The translations under genes were made by a program, and so were the position numbers. 64,000 bases of DNA from Martelella mediterranea DSM 17316 (GTDB taxonomy: Bacteria > Pseudomonadota > Alphaproteobacteria > Rhizobiales > Rhizobiaceae). Below the pieces are notes generated by a model, which was not told the DNA's origin, made no database searches, and was given only the letters and a program-made list of their open reading frames with translations. Positions within the stretch are counted from its first letter, which is position 1. Each line of letters begins with the position of its first letter. Where the stretch lies: the NCBI RefSeq assembly GCF_002043005.1, contig NZ_CP020330.1:4048001-4112000 (forward strand), read 5' to 3'. Positions 55,725 to 64,000 of the stretch are shown piece by piece.

Positions 55725-56510
55725 ATGGACGCGCCCGAACCCTCGCTTCTGAAAAACCTTGCCGCCCGCTCCGAGGCGATCGCGCTCGGCGCGCTCAACA
55801 CGCTCGGCAATCTGATCTATCCGCCGGTCTGCGCTGCCTGCGGGCGCAATACCGGTTCACACAGCGCGCTCTGCATGACCTGCTGGAGCGATATCCGCTT
55901 CATCGAGAGGCCGTTCTGCGCGGTGCTCGGCACCCCGTTTTCCCATGATCTCGGCGAAGGCATTTTGAGCGCCGAGGCCATCGCCCATCCGCCGGAATTC
56001 GACCGGCTTCGCTCGGCGGCGTTTTATTCCGGCACGGTGCGCAATCTGGTCCACGCGCTGAAATATCGCGACAACACCCATCTGGCGGTGATGATGGCGA
56101 ACTGGATGCTGCGCGCCGAGGACGGCATGGTCAAGGAATGCGACGGGATCACCGCCGTGCCGTTGCATCCGACGCGGATGATGGCGCGCCGCTTCAACCA
56201 GTCGGCGGAGCTCGCCCGCCATCTCGCGCGCCTTTCCCGCAAGCCGTTCCTGCCGGGGCTGATCCGGCGCAGGAAGCGCACCATCCAACAGGTGGGCCTG
56301 ACCAGAACGGCCCGCGAGGACAATGTGCGCGGGGCTTTCGTGCTCGCCCCGCACAGCGAGGATCTGGTGTTCGGCCGGCGCATCCTGCTGGTCGACGACG
56401 TTTATACCACCGGGGCCACGGTTTCGGCGGCGGCGCGGCTCTTGAAGCGCAAGGGCGCCGCCGATGTCAGCATTTTGACCTTTGCACGCGTGCTTGATGA
56501 AACTATATGA
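55725..56510 (+). CDS. comF: ComF family phosphoribosyltransferase-like protein
   Basis: A 261-residue protein with an N-terminal zinc-ribbon-like Cys cluster (VCAACGRNTGSHSALCMTCWSDI) and a C-terminal type I phosphoribosyltransferase domain whose PRPP loop is RRILLVDDVYTTGATVSAAARLL. ComF proteins are linked to DNA uptake and recombination; the biochemical role is unclear. It runs 50 bases ahead of grxC in the same direction. Confidence 0.92.
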   Translation: MDAPEPSLLKNLAARSEAIALGALNTLGNLIYPPVCAACGRNTGSHSALCMTCWSDIRFIERPFCAVLGTPFSHDLGEGILSAEAIAHPPEFDRLRSAAFYSGTVRNLVHALKYRDNTHLAVMMANWMLRAEDGMVKECDGITAVPLHPTRMMARRFNQSAELARHLARLSRKPFLPGLIRRRKRTIQQVGLTRTAREDNVRGAFVLAPHSEDLVFGRRILLVDDVYTTGATVSAAARLLKRKGAADVSILTFARVLDETI

Positions 56511-56560
56511 AGGCCAGCCGGTTATACCAGTCAGGCTGAAACAAGGAGGCACGACCGAAC

Positions 56561-56818
56561 ATGGCCAATATCGACATCTATACGCGCGATTTCTGTGGTT
56601 TCTGCGCCCGCGCCAAGTCGCTGCTGGACAAGAAGGGCGTTGCCTATACCGAATTCAACGCCACCGAGACGCCGGATGTCCGCGCCAAGATGATCGACCG
56701 CGCCGGCGGCCGGTCCACCTTTCCGCAAATATTCATCGGCGATCGCCATATCGGCGGCTGCGACGATCTTTACGCTCTGGACGCGGCGGGCCAGCTTGAT
56801 CCGCTGCTTGCCGCATAG
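56561..56818 (+). CDS. grxC: Glutaredoxin 3
   Basis: An 85-residue dithiol glutaredoxin with the active site Cys12-Gly-Phe-Cys15 in TRDFCGFCARAKSLL (CGFC rather than the usual CPYC), the TVP-type loop as STFPQIFIG and the glycine motif GGCDDL. It should reduce disulfides and glutathione mixed disulfides. It is followed by a nitrilase-family gene after nine bases, part of a comF-grxC-nit-DUF1178 run typical of Rhizobiales. Confidence 0.94.
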   Translation: MANIDIYTRDFCGFCARAKSLLDKKGVAYTEFNATETPDVRAKMIDRAGGRSTFPQIFIGDRHIGGCDDLYALDAAGQLDPLLAA

Positions 56819-56827
56819 GAAAACACG

Positions 56828-57676
56828 ATGACCCGCTTCAAGGCCGCCGCCCTGCAGATGCGCTCGGGCACCGATCCCGAAAAGAACGCCGAAACGCTTG
56901 CCCGCCTGGTGCGCGAGGCCGCCGGCCATGGCGCGACCTATATCCAGACGCCCGAGATGACCGGCGCGGTGCAGAAGAACCGCAAGGGACTGATGGCCGT
57001 GCTGAAGCCGGAAGCCGACGATATCATCGTGAAGACGGCAGCCGAGCTCGCCCGCGAGCACGGCATTCACCTTCATATCGGATCGACCGCGATCGCCGTC
57101 GACGATGGCATGATCGCCAACCGCGCGCTGCTGTTTGGCCCACAGGGGGATATTCTTGCCCGCTACGACAAGATCCACATGTTCGATGTCGATCTCGACA
57201 ATGGCGAAAGCTGGCGCGAGAGCGCGGTCTACCGTCCCGGCGAGAAGGCCGTGCTTGCCCGCCTGCCCTTCGCCGCCATCGGCCTCGGCATCTGCTACGA
57301 TGTGCGCTTCCCCGACCTCTACAACGCCTACGGGCTCGCCGGCGCGGAGGTTCTGACCGCGCCGGCCGCCTTCACGAAGCAGACCGGTCTGGCGCACTGG
57401 CATGTGCTGCAGCGCGCCCGCGCCATCGAAAACGGCGCCTACATGATTTCGGCAGCCCAGGCAGGCACCCATGAAGACGGCCGCGAAACCTTCGGCCATT
57501 CGATGATCGTCGATCCCTGGGGCAAGATCATCGCCGAGGCCGGAAACGAGGGCGAGGCCGCAATCATCGCCGAGATCGATACCAATGCCGTGACGGCGGC
57601 GCGCGGCAAGGTGCCGAACCTGAAGAATATCCGCGCCTTCGCCCTGGAAGAAGCCCGGGCTCTTACGGAAGTCTGA
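56828..57676 (+). CDS. Carbon-nitrogen hydrolase (nitrilase superfamily, Nit type)
   Basis: A 282-residue amidase of the nitrilase superfamily with the catalytic triad Glu43 (QTPEMTG), Lys115 (RYDKIHMFDVDL) and Cys156 (GLGICYDVRFPDLY). It is closest to the Nit1/Nit2-like group; some members hydrolyse deaminated glutathione. The location directly after a glutaredoxin gene fits a glutathione-repair role, though that is inference. Confidence 0.92.
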   Translation: MTRFKAAALQMRSGTDPEKNAETLARLVREAAGHGATYIQTPEMTGAVQKNRKGLMAVLKPEADDIIVKTAAELAREHGIHLHIGSTAIAVDDGMIANRALLFGPQGDILARYDKIHMFDVDLDNGESWRESAVYRPGEKAVLARLPFAAIGLGICYDVRFPDLYNAYGLAGAEVLTAPAAFTKQTGLAHWHVLQRARAIENGAYMISAAQAGTHEDGRETFGHSMIVDPWGKIIAEAGNEGEAAIIAEIDTNAVTAARGKVPNLKNIRAFALEEARALTEV

Positions 57677-57681
57677 AAGCC

Positions 57682-58110
57682 GTGATCCATTATTCGCTAA
57701 GATGTGACAACGGCCACGATTTCGATGGCTGGTTTGGCGGCAGCGCCGATTTCGACAAGCAGGTCGAAAGCGGTTTCCTGACCTGTCCTGTCTGCAATTC
57801 CGCCAAGGTTTCCAAAAGCCTGATGGCCCCGCAGGTCACCACCGCCCGCAAGCAGGAAAGCCGAAAGGCAGCCCTGGTCGACAAGGCCCAACGCGAGGCG
57901 ATGGACAAGCTGCGCAAGGCCGTCGCCGAAATCCGCGCCAATGCCGAGGATGTCGGCGAACGCTTTCCAGACGAAGCCCGCAAGATCCATTACGGAGAGA
58001 GCGAGGAACGCGGCATTATCGGCGAAGCCAATGCCGATGAGGTGCGCGACCTTCTGGAGGAAGGCATCGAGATCATGCCGCTGCCGATCCTGCCGGACGA
58101 CAAGAACTGA
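57682..58110 (+). CDS. DUF1178 family protein
   Basis: A 142-residue cytoplasmic protein with a zinc-ribbon-like N-terminus (HYSLRCDNGHDFDGWFGGSADFDKQVESGFLTCPVCNSAKVSKSLMAP; Cys8 and the CPVC pair) and a helical C-terminus with EEGIEIMPLPILPDDKN. DUF1178 proteins are conserved and uncharacterised. The start is a GTG six bases after the nitrilase stop, so it belongs to the same operon. Confidence 0.9.
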   Translation: MIHYSLRCDNGHDFDGWFGGSADFDKQVESGFLTCPVCNSAKVSKSLMAPQVTTARKQESRKAALVDKAQREAMDKLRKAVAEIRANAEDVGERFPDEARKIHYGESEERGIIGEANADEVRDLLEEGIEIMPLPILPDDKN

Positions 58111-58140
58111 GCGGAAAATTTTCGTAATCGCAGGGGAAAT

Positions 58141-58216
58141 TGGTGGAGCCGAGCGGGATCGAACCGCCGACCTCTGCAGTGCGATTGCAGCGCTCTCCCA
58201 GCTGAGCTACGGCCCC
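58141..58216 (-). tRNA. tRNA-Ala (anticodon CGC)
   Basis: A 76-base tRNA with encoded CCA. Read leftward it begins GGGGCCGTAGCTCAGCTGG; the anticodon stem CTGCA/TGCAG encloses loop ATCGCAC with anticodon CGC (reads GCG), and the acceptor GGGGCCG pairs with CGGCTCC allowing one G-U pair. It is a minor alanine acceptor typical of G+C-rich alphaproteobacteria. Confidence 0.96.
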
Positions 58217-58711
58217 ATTGACATCAGCGCTGATACTCCAATCCGGGGCGCGGGGCAAGCGTCGTCGAAGCGAATTTCACGGTTGCAAATCCGGTGGGCG
58301 CTGAACGGGGCCTTCCGCCTGAGCCGCGCCCCTCCCCGTGGCACGGCGAACGCCTGCTTGCATCCTGGGCGGCCCCGTCCTTGCGATGCGCCACCGCAAC
58401 CCCGCCCTCCGAAGACGGCGCAAGATGACAGACAAATTACTGTTTTATATATATTTTTTAAAGTTTCCGCTTCCTATCATTATCGCTTGTTAAGCAACCG
58501 GCCTCAAGAAGTTGCCCAATCAACACACCCGAGGCGAAACTGGAGCGATTACGCGTCAACCGTGTGAACTCTCCTCGGTCGGCGGTTGCCTTGACAATTC
58601 GTAACCGTATAGTGGGGCACGCAATCGCCAATAATCGGTTGATCGAACAACAAAGAGTGCGTCGTGGCGACCTGCATTCACATTACGTCCCAATTGTTGG
58701 AGATTCCGTTC
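58217..58711. other. 495-base region upstream of the porin gene
   Basis: An A/T-rich stretch at 58437-58495 (TATATATATTTTTTAAAG) interrupts otherwise G+C-rich sequence and probably marks the porin promoter area, giving a long 5' untranslated region with GTTGGAGA as ribosome-binding site at 58695-58702. No gene was recognised. Confidence 0.5.
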
Positions 58712-59764
58712 ATGAAGATCAACGTATTGCTCATCGGCTCCGCTTCGCTGCTGGCGCTTTCCGCCACCGGAGCCCGGGCCGCCGATCCCGTGATGGCGAT
58801 CGAGCCGGTGACCGCCAATTATGTCGAGGTCTGCGATGCTTTCGGCAAAGGCTATTTCTACATTCCGGGCACCGAAACCTGCCTCAATATCGGCGGATAT
58901 GTCCGCTTCGAAACCCAGTTCGGCGGCATCCAGACCGGCTCCGCCGATGACAGCGACTGGTCCCCCTACGTTAAGGCCAATCTCCAGATTACCGCCAAGA
59001 CCGACACCGAGCTTGGCACCCTGACCTCGGTGATGACGCCTGAGTTCTACTATTATTCCAACGGGTCAGGGGACGACTTCAAATTCGACCAGGCCTATAT
59101 CGACATTGGCGACGCCGTTCAGTTCAGGGCCGGTTACATCAAGGGCTTCTGGAACGAGGACCTGTGGGGCGAACTGGACAATATCGACAATGTCAGCCGC
59201 TACAACGCGGTGCGTCTTGGCTATTTCCCGTCGGACGGCTTCCAGATCGCGCTTGAACTCGATGCGCTCACCAAGGACAATAGCGACGACCCGAAGCTCG
59301 GCCTGTCTGGCCGCATTGCCTGGGCGCCCTCCGACTCGCGCTATATCAAGCTTGATGTCGCCTATGACACCGACAGCGAAAACTACGCCATCCGCCCATG
59401 GGCCGGTATCGGCATCGGTCCGGGCACGTTTGAAATCGCCGGCCTTTATGAAAGCGGCTTCATTTCCTACGCGCCGGACTTCACCGCCGACAACTGGAAT
59501 GATTCCCCGATCGCCGGCACCTACATGAAATACGCTGTGGCCGCGAACTACTATTTCAATGTCACGGAAAACCTGATCCTCGCACCGCAGACCCAGTACA
59601 ATGTCGCCAGCAACGACAAGGCCTTCTGGGAAGCGGGCGCCACGGCGGACTGGCAGGTGGTGGACAATTTCCACGTCCGCGCCAACCTCAACTACGCCTT
59701 CCTCGATGAGGACTGGAACCAGCAGAACTGGTTCGGCTGGCTGCGTCTGGAACGCGATTTCTGA
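58712..59764 (+). CDS. Outer-membrane porin (Omp2a/b family)
   Basis: A 350-residue beta-barrel of the alphaproteobacterial Porin_2 family. Signal peptide MKINVLLIGSASLLALSATGARA is cleaved before ADPV. The mature N-terminus has the family block YVEVCDAFGKGYFYIPGTETCLNIGGYVRFETQFGG with two cysteines, and the chain ends with Phe (LRLERDF), the outer-membrane assembly signal. Trimeric 16-stranded barrels of this kind give general diffusion of small solutes. A strong terminator follows; the gene is monocistronic. Confidence 0.93.
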   Translation: MKINVLLIGSASLLALSATGARAADPVMAIEPVTANYVEVCDAFGKGYFYIPGTETCLNIGGYVRFETQFGGIQTGSADDSDWSPYVKANLQITAKTDTELGTLTSVMTPEFYYYSNGSGDDFKFDQAYIDIGDAVQFRAGYIKGFWNEDLWGELDNIDNVSRYNAVRLGYFPSDGFQIALELDALTKDNSDDPKLGLSGRIAWAPSDSRYIKLDVAYDTDSENYAIRPWAGIGIGPGTFEIAGLYESGFISYAPDFTADNWNDSPIAGTYMKYAVAANYYFNVTENLILAPQTQYNVASNDKAFWEAGATADWQVVDNFHVRANLNYAFLDEDWNQQNWFGWLRLERDF

Positions 59765-59789
59765 TTTTCGGCGTTGATATGAAACACGA

Positions 59790-59819
59790 AAGCCGCGGCA
59801 GCACGCCGCGGCTTTTTTT
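59790..59819 (+). terminator. Porin gene terminator
   Basis: AAGCCGCGG (59790-59798) pairs with CCGCGGCTT (59805-59813) and is followed by a run of seven Ts ending at 59819, 26 bases after the porin stop. Confidence 0.9.
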
Positions 59820-59825
59820 CATGCT

Positions 59826-59931
59826 ATAGCAATTCCAGGTGAAGTGGACACCGGTTCACCGTCCGGAATTGCGTAAAAACAAAGAGATAGGGCCTTTCCG
59901 CGTTTCCGTGAAATGCGGAAAGGTTCTAGCG
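59826..59931. repeat. Rhizobiales intergenic palindromic repeat (RIME-like)
   Basis: Two adjoining hairpins make up the element: GCAATTCC (59829-59836) with GGAATTGC (59865-59872) plus GGTGAA with TTCACC inside it, and CCTTTCCGC (about 59894) with GCGGAAAGG (about 59923). The linker GTAAAAACAAAGAGATAG is a stretch I recall from many rhizobial intergenic regions. The element lies between convergent porin and ohr. Confidence 0.65.
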
Positions 59932-59948
59932 CCGACAGTCGTCCCGGC

Positions 59949-60377
59949 CTATTCCGTAACCGAAACCGGCACTTCGAAGTTGACCCGCAGCGCATGGCTG
60001 TAGGGGCAGACGATGTGGGCTGCGTGAACCAGTTCTTCAGCCTCCGCGCGATCCATGCCGGGAATGGCGACGGCGAGCGAAACCTCGATGCCGAAGCCTT
60101 CGCCATCATCGCGCGGGCCAACGCCAACGGTTGCCGTCACCCGCGTTTCGGACGGCAGCTTGACCTTTTTCTTGCCAGCGACGTTGAACAAAGCGGAGGT
60201 GAAGCAGGCGGAATAGCCGGCGGCGAAAAGCTGCTCCGGATTAGTGCCTTCACCACCCGGGCCGCCCATTTCCTTCGGCGGGGTGAGCTTCACCTCGAAC
60301 GAGCCATCCTCGGTGCGGGCGGTGCCTTCGCGGCCACCGGTGGAGGTGGCTTTGGTGGTGTAGAATGTCTTGATCAT
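59949..60377 (-). CDS. ohr: Organic hydroperoxide resistance protein Ohr
   Basis: A 142-residue OsmC-fold thiol peroxidase that reduces organic and fatty-acid hydroperoxides using lipoylated partners. The reactive Cys58 lies in NPEQLFAAGYSACFTSAL and the resolving Cys124 in HIVCPYSHAL; TSTGGREGTARTEDG is also typical. It is divergent from ohrR, its regulator, with a 164-base gap. Confidence 0.95.
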   Translation of the reverse strand: MIKTFYTTKATSTGGREGTARTEDGSFEVKLTPPKEMGGPGGEGTNPEQLFAAGYSACFTSALFNVAGKKKVKLPSETRVTATVGVGPRDDGEGFGIEVSLAVAIPGMDRAEAEELVHAAHIVCPYSHALRVNFEVPVSVTE

Positions 60378-60469
60378 CTTCGTTCTCCTTCGCGCCGATG
60401 GCGCATCTGTTCGAACCTGTTGACAGGACGCGCGAGCGACGGGTTCTGTTCCCCGCTCAGCGTCGGCTA

Positions 60470-60536
60470 TTTATATAGTACACAATTTAATTTCCCACAA
60501 TATAATTTTACAAACTCTTTTTCGCATATTATATTG
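60470..60536. promoter_or_regulatory. A/T-rich OhrR operator/promoter region
   Basis: The ohr-ohrR gap ends in a very A/T-rich 65-base stretch with repeated ACAATTTAATTT, ACAATATAATTTT and TATTATATT elements. OhrR operators are A/T-rich palindromes of the TACAATT-AATTGTA type, so this is the probable site of divergent control. Exact boundaries were not resolved. Confidence 0.5.
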
Positions 60537-60541
60537 GGCCC

Positions 60542-61003
60542 ATGGAACACCATGAACATGACGGTCCCGAACCGCTTCTGAACCTCGACAACCAGCTCTG
60601 TTTCGCCGTCTATGCGACCGAGCACGCCTTTCAACGCGCCTATAAGCCGCTGCTTGCCGAGCTCGGCCTGACCTATCCGCAATATCTGGCGATGATGGTG
60701 CTGTGGGAGGGCAAGCCGCTGACCGTCAACGAGTTGGGGCGACGGCTGGGACTCGATTCCGGCACGCTGTCGCCGCTTTTGAAGCGCCTTGAGGCCGCCG
60801 GCTATATCAGGCGCCAGCGCGGGCGTGAGGATGAACGGCGGGTGGACCTTGCCCTGACCGAAAAGGGCCGTGCCGCGCAGGCCAAGGCTCGCAATGTCGC
60901 GGCGGCGATCGCGCTGAAGACCGGATGCAGTCTCGATCAGGCGCAGTCGCTGCTTTCCGAGTTGAACGCTTTGCGCAAGCGGCTGCTCGCGCCTGCCGGG
61001 TAA
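60542..61003 (+). CDS. ohrR: MarR-family organic-peroxide sensor OhrR
   Basis: A 153-residue winged-helix repressor. The peroxide-sensing Cys20 lies in [16 protein letters not shown], and the DNA-binding wing is [50 protein letters not shown]. On oxidation by organic peroxide it should release the ohr promoter. It is divergent from ohr and convergent with the asparaginase gene. Confidence 0.95.
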   Translation: MEHHEHDGPEPLLNLDNQLCFAVYATEHAFQRAYKPLLAELGLTYPQYLAMMVLWEGKPLTVNELGRRLGLDSGTLSPLLKRLEAAGYIRRQRGREDERRVDLALTEKGRAAQAKARNVAAAIALKTGCSLDQAQSLLSELNALRKRLLAPAG

Positions 61004-61005
61004 GC

Positions 61006-62004
61006 TTAGTTCGGCAGAACCGCCCGAACCGCGCCGACATCGGTTCCGTTCCAGTTCTTCAGCTTTGTGGCGGCCATGTCCGAAAGCTTGGCCGCAATCG
61101 CCGCATCATCGATGAAACGCGCGAGCACGGCGGCCACCATCGCTTCGGCCGCGCGGGTCGTCCCGTCCTCGCATTTGAGCGCGATGCCGAGGCCCTTTTC
61201 CGGCAGCGCCGCGCAGAACACGCCCTCGGCGCCGGTCTTGGCGAAGATTTTCCCGGGCGCGAGCGACATCAGTTCGGTGCACGCTCGTTTCGTGCCGGCC
61301 ACATACCAGGGCTCGGCCATGCAGGCCGACAGGATGCGTCTTCCCGCCTTGGCGCGCGCGGGCGACAGCCCCTCCCCGGTCGCAAGTTTCGCAAAGCCCT
61401 GCGCCAGCGCCTTGAGCGGCACCGCATAGGTCGGGATATTGCAGCCGTCGATGCCGCAGAGATCGCGGCCGACCGGCGCGCCGGTGACATCCTCCATCGC
61501 CGCGCGGATTTCGGCCTGCAGCGGGTGGTCGTAGCCGGAATAGCCCTTGGGGTCGATGCCCTGATGCACGCAGGCGCAGATGAAGCCCGAATGCTTGCCC
61601 GAGCAATTGTTGCAGAGCGCATCCGGCTTTTCGCGGGTGCGGGCCTGATGGATCAGCACCTTCTGCTGGAACGACCAGTGCGCGCCGCATTCGAGATCGT
61701 CGACGCCGCGCCCGGCCTTTGCCAGCATCTGCCGGGCAAGCTCGGCATGGCCATCCTCGCCCGAATGGGACGAGGCCGAGAACGCGATCTCCCGGTCGCC
61801 GAAGCCGAGCGCGTCCGCCGCCCCGCTTTCGACAAAAGGCAGCGCCTGGATCGCCTTGCAGGCCGAGCGCGGAAACACCGCCGCCTCGATATCGCCCACC
61901 GCATAGGCAACCGCGCCCCCGCCATCGACCACGGCGATCATGCCGCGATGCCGGCTTTCAACGACATCGCCGCGGGTGACTTCCACCAGAACCGGGTTGG
62001 TCAT
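61006..62004 (-). CDS. Rhizobium-type (class 3) L-asparaginase
   Basis: A 332-residue asparaginase of the R. etli type, unrelated to E. coli AnsA/AnsB. Catalytic Ser47 and Lys50 lie in PRSACKAIQALPF, Ser79 in SASSHSGE, and the zinc site is Cys134, Lys137 (CNNCSGKHSGF) and Cys188 (CGIDGCNIP), each one residue lower than in the R. etli enzyme as I recall its numbering. Lys256 in FAKTGAEGVF is a candidate partner of Ser79. The ATG at 62004 begins MTNPVLVEVTRGDVV. It is followed on the same strand by nothing and preceded by a quinone reductase gene. Confidence 0.9.
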   Translation of the reverse strand: MTNPVLVEVTRGDVVESRHRGMIAVVDGGGAVAYAVGDIEAAVFPRSACKAIQALPFVESGAADALGFGDREIAFSASSHSGEDGHAELARQMLAKAGRGVDDLECGAHWSFQQKVLIHQARTREKPDALCNNCSGKHSGFICACVHQGIDPKGYSGYDHPLQAEIRAAMEDVTGAPVGRDLCGIDGCNIPTYAVPLKALAQGFAKLATGEGLSPARAKAGRRILSACMAEPWYVAGTKRACTELMSLAPGKIFAKTGAEGVFCAALPEKGLGIALKCEDGTTRAAEAMVAAVLARFIDDAAIAAKLSDMAATKLKNWNGTDVGAVRAVLPN

Positions 62005-62015
62005 GCCTCTATCCC

Positions 62016-63014
62016 TCAATCGAAGCTGAGAACGATCTTGCCGATGTGGTCGCCACCCTCCATGCGACGGTGGGCCTCCACGACATCCTCGAAGGCAAAC
62101 ACCCGGTCGATGACCGGCTTGACCTTGCCCGCAGCAATGAGCGGCCAGACCTTTTCCAGCAATTCGTCGCGGATCTCGCGCTTCTCCGCATCGGTGCGCG
62201 GCCGCATGGTCGACCCGGTCACCTTGAGGCGCTTGAGCATGATCGGCATCAGGTTGGCGTTTTCCACCTTGGGGCCGCCGAGAAAGGCGATGATCGAAAG
62301 GCAGCCATCCCTGGAAAGCGCCGAAAGATTGCGCTGGAAATAGGCCCCGCCGATCATGTCGAGGATGATATCGACGCCGCCGGACGTCTCCTTGATGACC
62401 TCGGAGAAATCCTTCTCGCGGTAATTGATCGCGACATCGGCACCGAGCCGCTCCGCCGCCGCGCATTTTTCGGCCGAGCCCGCGGTGGTGAAGATCGTCG
62501 ACGCTCCGAAGGCCTTCGCAAGCTGGATCGCCGTCGTGCCGATCCCGCTGGTGCCGCCATGGATCAGGACGCTCTTGCCCTTCTCAAGGCCTGCCATCAT
62601 GAACAGGTTCGCCCAGACGGTGAAGAAGGTCTCGGGAAGCGCGGCGGCGCTGATATCGTCCATGCCGTCCGGCGCGGGCAGAACCTGACCTTCCGGCAGA
62701 ATGCAGAATTCGGCATAGCCGCCGCCATTGGCAAGCCCGCAAACCCGATCGCCGACCGCGAACCCGGTCGCGCCTTCGCCAAGCGCGGCCACCGTTCCCG
62801 CCACTTCGAGGCCAAGAATGGGGCTCGCGCCGGGCGGCGGGGGGTAATTGCCCTGCCGCTGGGCGACATCCGGGCGGTTGACGCCCGCAGCCGCCACCTT
62901 GACCAGCACTTCGCCGGGGCCCGGCGTCGGGCGCGGCCCGGATGCGATCGACATGACGTCAGGCGCGCCGAAACCGCCGAGCGCGACGTGGCGCATGCTG
63001 CCGTCGGAAGCCAT
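62016..63014 (-). CDS. NAD(P)H:quinone oxidoreductase (PIG3-like MDR)
   Basis: A 332-residue zinc-free MDR reductase. Segments are [38 protein letters not shown], then the Rossmann loop [24 protein letters not shown], and the ending [18 protein letters not shown] typical of the TP53I3 (PIG3) group. It should reduce quinones with NADPH. The ATG at 63014 abuts the HdeD-like gene stop and is 11 bases upstream of the asparaginase gene, so the three leftward genes may form one operon. Confidence 0.92.
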   Translation of the reverse strand: MASDGSMRHVALGGFGAPDVMSIASGPRPTPGPGEVLVKVAAAGVNRPDVAQRQGNYPPPPGASPILGLEVAGTVAALGEGATGFAVGDRVCGLANGGGYAEFCILPEGQVLPAPDGMDDISAAALPETFFTVWANLFMMAGLEKGKSVLIHGGTSGIGTTAIQLAKAFGASTIFTTAGSAEKCAAAERLGADVAINYREKDFSEVIKETSGGVDIILDMIGGAYFQRNLSALSRDGCLSIIAFLGGPKVENANLMPIMLKRLKVTGSTMRPRTDAEKREIRDELLEKVWPLIAAGKVKPVIDRVFAFEDVVEAHRRMEGGDHIGKIVLSFD

Positions 63015-63577
63015 CACGCTTCCTTGCGCGGCTTCAGCGCAAGCGCGAAGACCACCAGGGAAAAGCCGTAGACCAGGAAGTCCGCAGCCACGAACAGGCC
63101 GAGCAGCCACAGGCTGTTCTGCGGGAAGTTCGAAGCGATCAACACTGCGGCGAGGATCAGCACCAGGCCCGAAAAGATAATCCAGCCCCAGCCTTTGACG
63201 GGGCGCATCGTCATGCCGAGATAGATGCGGAAGCCGCCGGCGATCGCAAGCGAGATGCCGACCATGATGGTGAACACGCCGGAGGCGAGCATCGGATTGC
63301 GCATCACGAAGATGCCCGCCAGCACGTAAAGCAGGCCGGAAATCAGCCAGAAGGCGACATGCCCGGTGCGGCGATTGTAGAAAAGCTGCGACAGGTGGAT
63401 GACGCCGGCGACGATCAGCATCGCACCGAAAAACACCACCGACGCCACGGTGGCGACCACCAGATTGCCAAGCAGGACGAGGCTCAGAACAATCAGCAAC
63501 ACGCCGAAGGCCAGCACCCATCCCCAGCGTCCCCGCACCTTGTCGGCATTCAGTTCCTGCTGCTCAAGAATCGTCAT
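63014..63577 (-). CDS. HdeD family acid-resistance-like membrane protein
   Basis: A 187-residue inner-membrane protein with six helices arranged as two triplets (about 20-95 and 100-180), matching HdeD/DUF308 proteins. The start [25 protein letters not shown] has a strong GGAAGGGGAT site upstream; a longer frame is not conserved. E. coli HdeD acts in acid resistance at high cell density; here the role is unknown. Confidence 0.88.
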   Translation of the reverse strand: MTILEQQELNADKVRGRWGWVLAFGVLLIVLSLVLLGNLVVATVASVVFFGAMLIVAGVIHLSQLFYNRRTGHVAFWLISGLLYVLAGIFVMRNPMLASGVFTIMVGISLAIAGGFRIYLGMTMRPVKGWGWIIFSGLVLILAAVLIASNFPQNSLWLLGLFVAADFLVYGFSLVVFALALKPRKEA

Positions 63578-63932
63578 TGGATATCCCCTTCCAAAGTTAC
63601 AAATATTGTCGAGACGATAGTGACGAAGGATATGATAAGCAACTGTTCTTCGCTCAGCAGAGCGCCGCACACCGGACGGCTGCCGATCGCGCAATGAGGG
63701 CGGGGCGGCGACGCGCCATGTTTACCCGCAATCCGCCGGGCCGGGCAAAGCCCGATCACGCTTCGGACGCGCGGTAACATAAAGTGCGAATGATCAATTC
63801 TTTTTGCCGGAAAGAGCCTTGAAATCCTTCAAGGCCAAGAGGATAACGGGTCAGCTTCACCCCGTATCCTGATGCCTTATGCCGCCGGGCCGCGGACTGC
63901 CGAAACACTGACATTGCCGCGAAAGCCGAGCC
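63578..63932. other. 355-base intergenic region with two small hairpins
   Basis: The region separates the divergent HdeD-like gene from the last reading frame. GCCTTGAA (63816-63823) pairs perfectly with TTCAAGGC (63828-63835), and an imperfect 11-bp hairpin spans 63840-63870. Nothing else was recognised. Confidence 0.45.
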
Positions 63933-64000
63933 ATGCGCCCCTATTACAAGAACGTCAAGATGGTCCGCCGCACACGGGTGATGTGGGGATCATGGCGGAT
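63933..64000 (+). CDS. 3'-truncated reading frame, unidentified
   Basis: An ATG opens a frame that stays open to the window end, reading MRPYYKNVKMVRRTRVMWGS and three more codons. The basic, aromatic start gives no family match that I recognise, and no clear ribosome-binding site precedes it. It may be the start of a real rightward gene, but the evidence is thin. Confidence 0.3.
   Translation, partial: MRPYYKNVKMVRRTRVMWGSWR

Noticed and set aside
58591..58613. TTGACA followed by TATAGT upstream of the porin as a promoter
   Set aside because: The spacing between the two hexamers is only 11 bases, far from the usual 16-18, so the match is probably chance.

Overview
The window looks like chromosome from an alphaproteobacterium of the order Rhizobiales (Hyphomicrobiales), probably Rhizobiaceae or a close, possibly marine, relative such as Martelella. 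The grounds are high G+C content, a fused trpE(G) gene behind a short leader peptide with three Trp codons, a gguAB/chvE-type sugar transporter, a Brucella Omp2-type porin, a BA14K protein, ohr/ohrR, bioMNY and short palindromic repeats of a type common in Rhizobiales. The genus is inference. No phage, integrase, transposase gene or CRISPR array is visible.

Layout. 1-2.4 kb: end of dapD, dapE, a membrane protein and a lipoprotein. 2.4-3.5 kb: arsC-arsH without arsR or an efflux pump. 3.6-7.4 kb: fmt-truA, def and rmuC. 7.6-14.3 kb: ribokinase, then a leftward multiple-monosaccharide ABC operon with two tandem ChvE paralogues. 14.5-17.9 kb: tRNA-Arg, an AraC regulator, a quinone oxidoreductase, a secreted protein with a domain that looks like the von Hippel-Lindau beta domain, and a VOC protein. 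17.9-27 kb: two divergent operons around a TetR-type regulator (fah, thiolase and acyl-CoA synthetase leftward; TRAP transporter, metallo-hydrolase and GST rightward), which together look like uptake and CoA-dependent degradation of an unknown organic acid. 27-31.8 kb: a 7TM sensor kinase, a small secreted DUF4189 protein, an OmpR-like regulator and a YcaQ/AlkZ-like protein. 31.9-34.2 kb: bioMNY and a thioesterase. 34.35-34.62 kb: a cloverleaf-like foldback element. 34.7-40.1 kb: xseB, pirin, dxs, tlyA and an RNA methyltransferase.

40.2-47.9 kb: BA14K, SDR, NTF2-like, HxlR, a ClpP-type protease, an aldo/keto reductase, a CDF metal transporter and trpE(G) with its attenuator. 48-54.6 kb: secA divergent from a parvulin, then argJ, a GNAT enzyme and mutT. 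54.6-58.2 kb: a REP-like hairpin pair, an NDUFAF5/BioC-like protein, comF, grxC, a nitrilase-family hydrolase, DUF1178 and tRNA-Ala. 58.7-64 kb: porin, ohr/ohrR, a Rhizobium-type asparaginase, a quinone oxidoreductase, an HdeD-like membrane protein and the start of one more reading frame.

Most of the window is ordinary housekeeping sequence. The points that deserve follow-up are the VHL-like protein, in which four of the five hydroxyproline-pocket residues are kept at the human spacing and the fifth is Ser to Thr; the foldback element; the trp leader, which appears to be leaderless; the TetR-controlled catabolic cluster; and the divergence between the two sugar-binding proteins.
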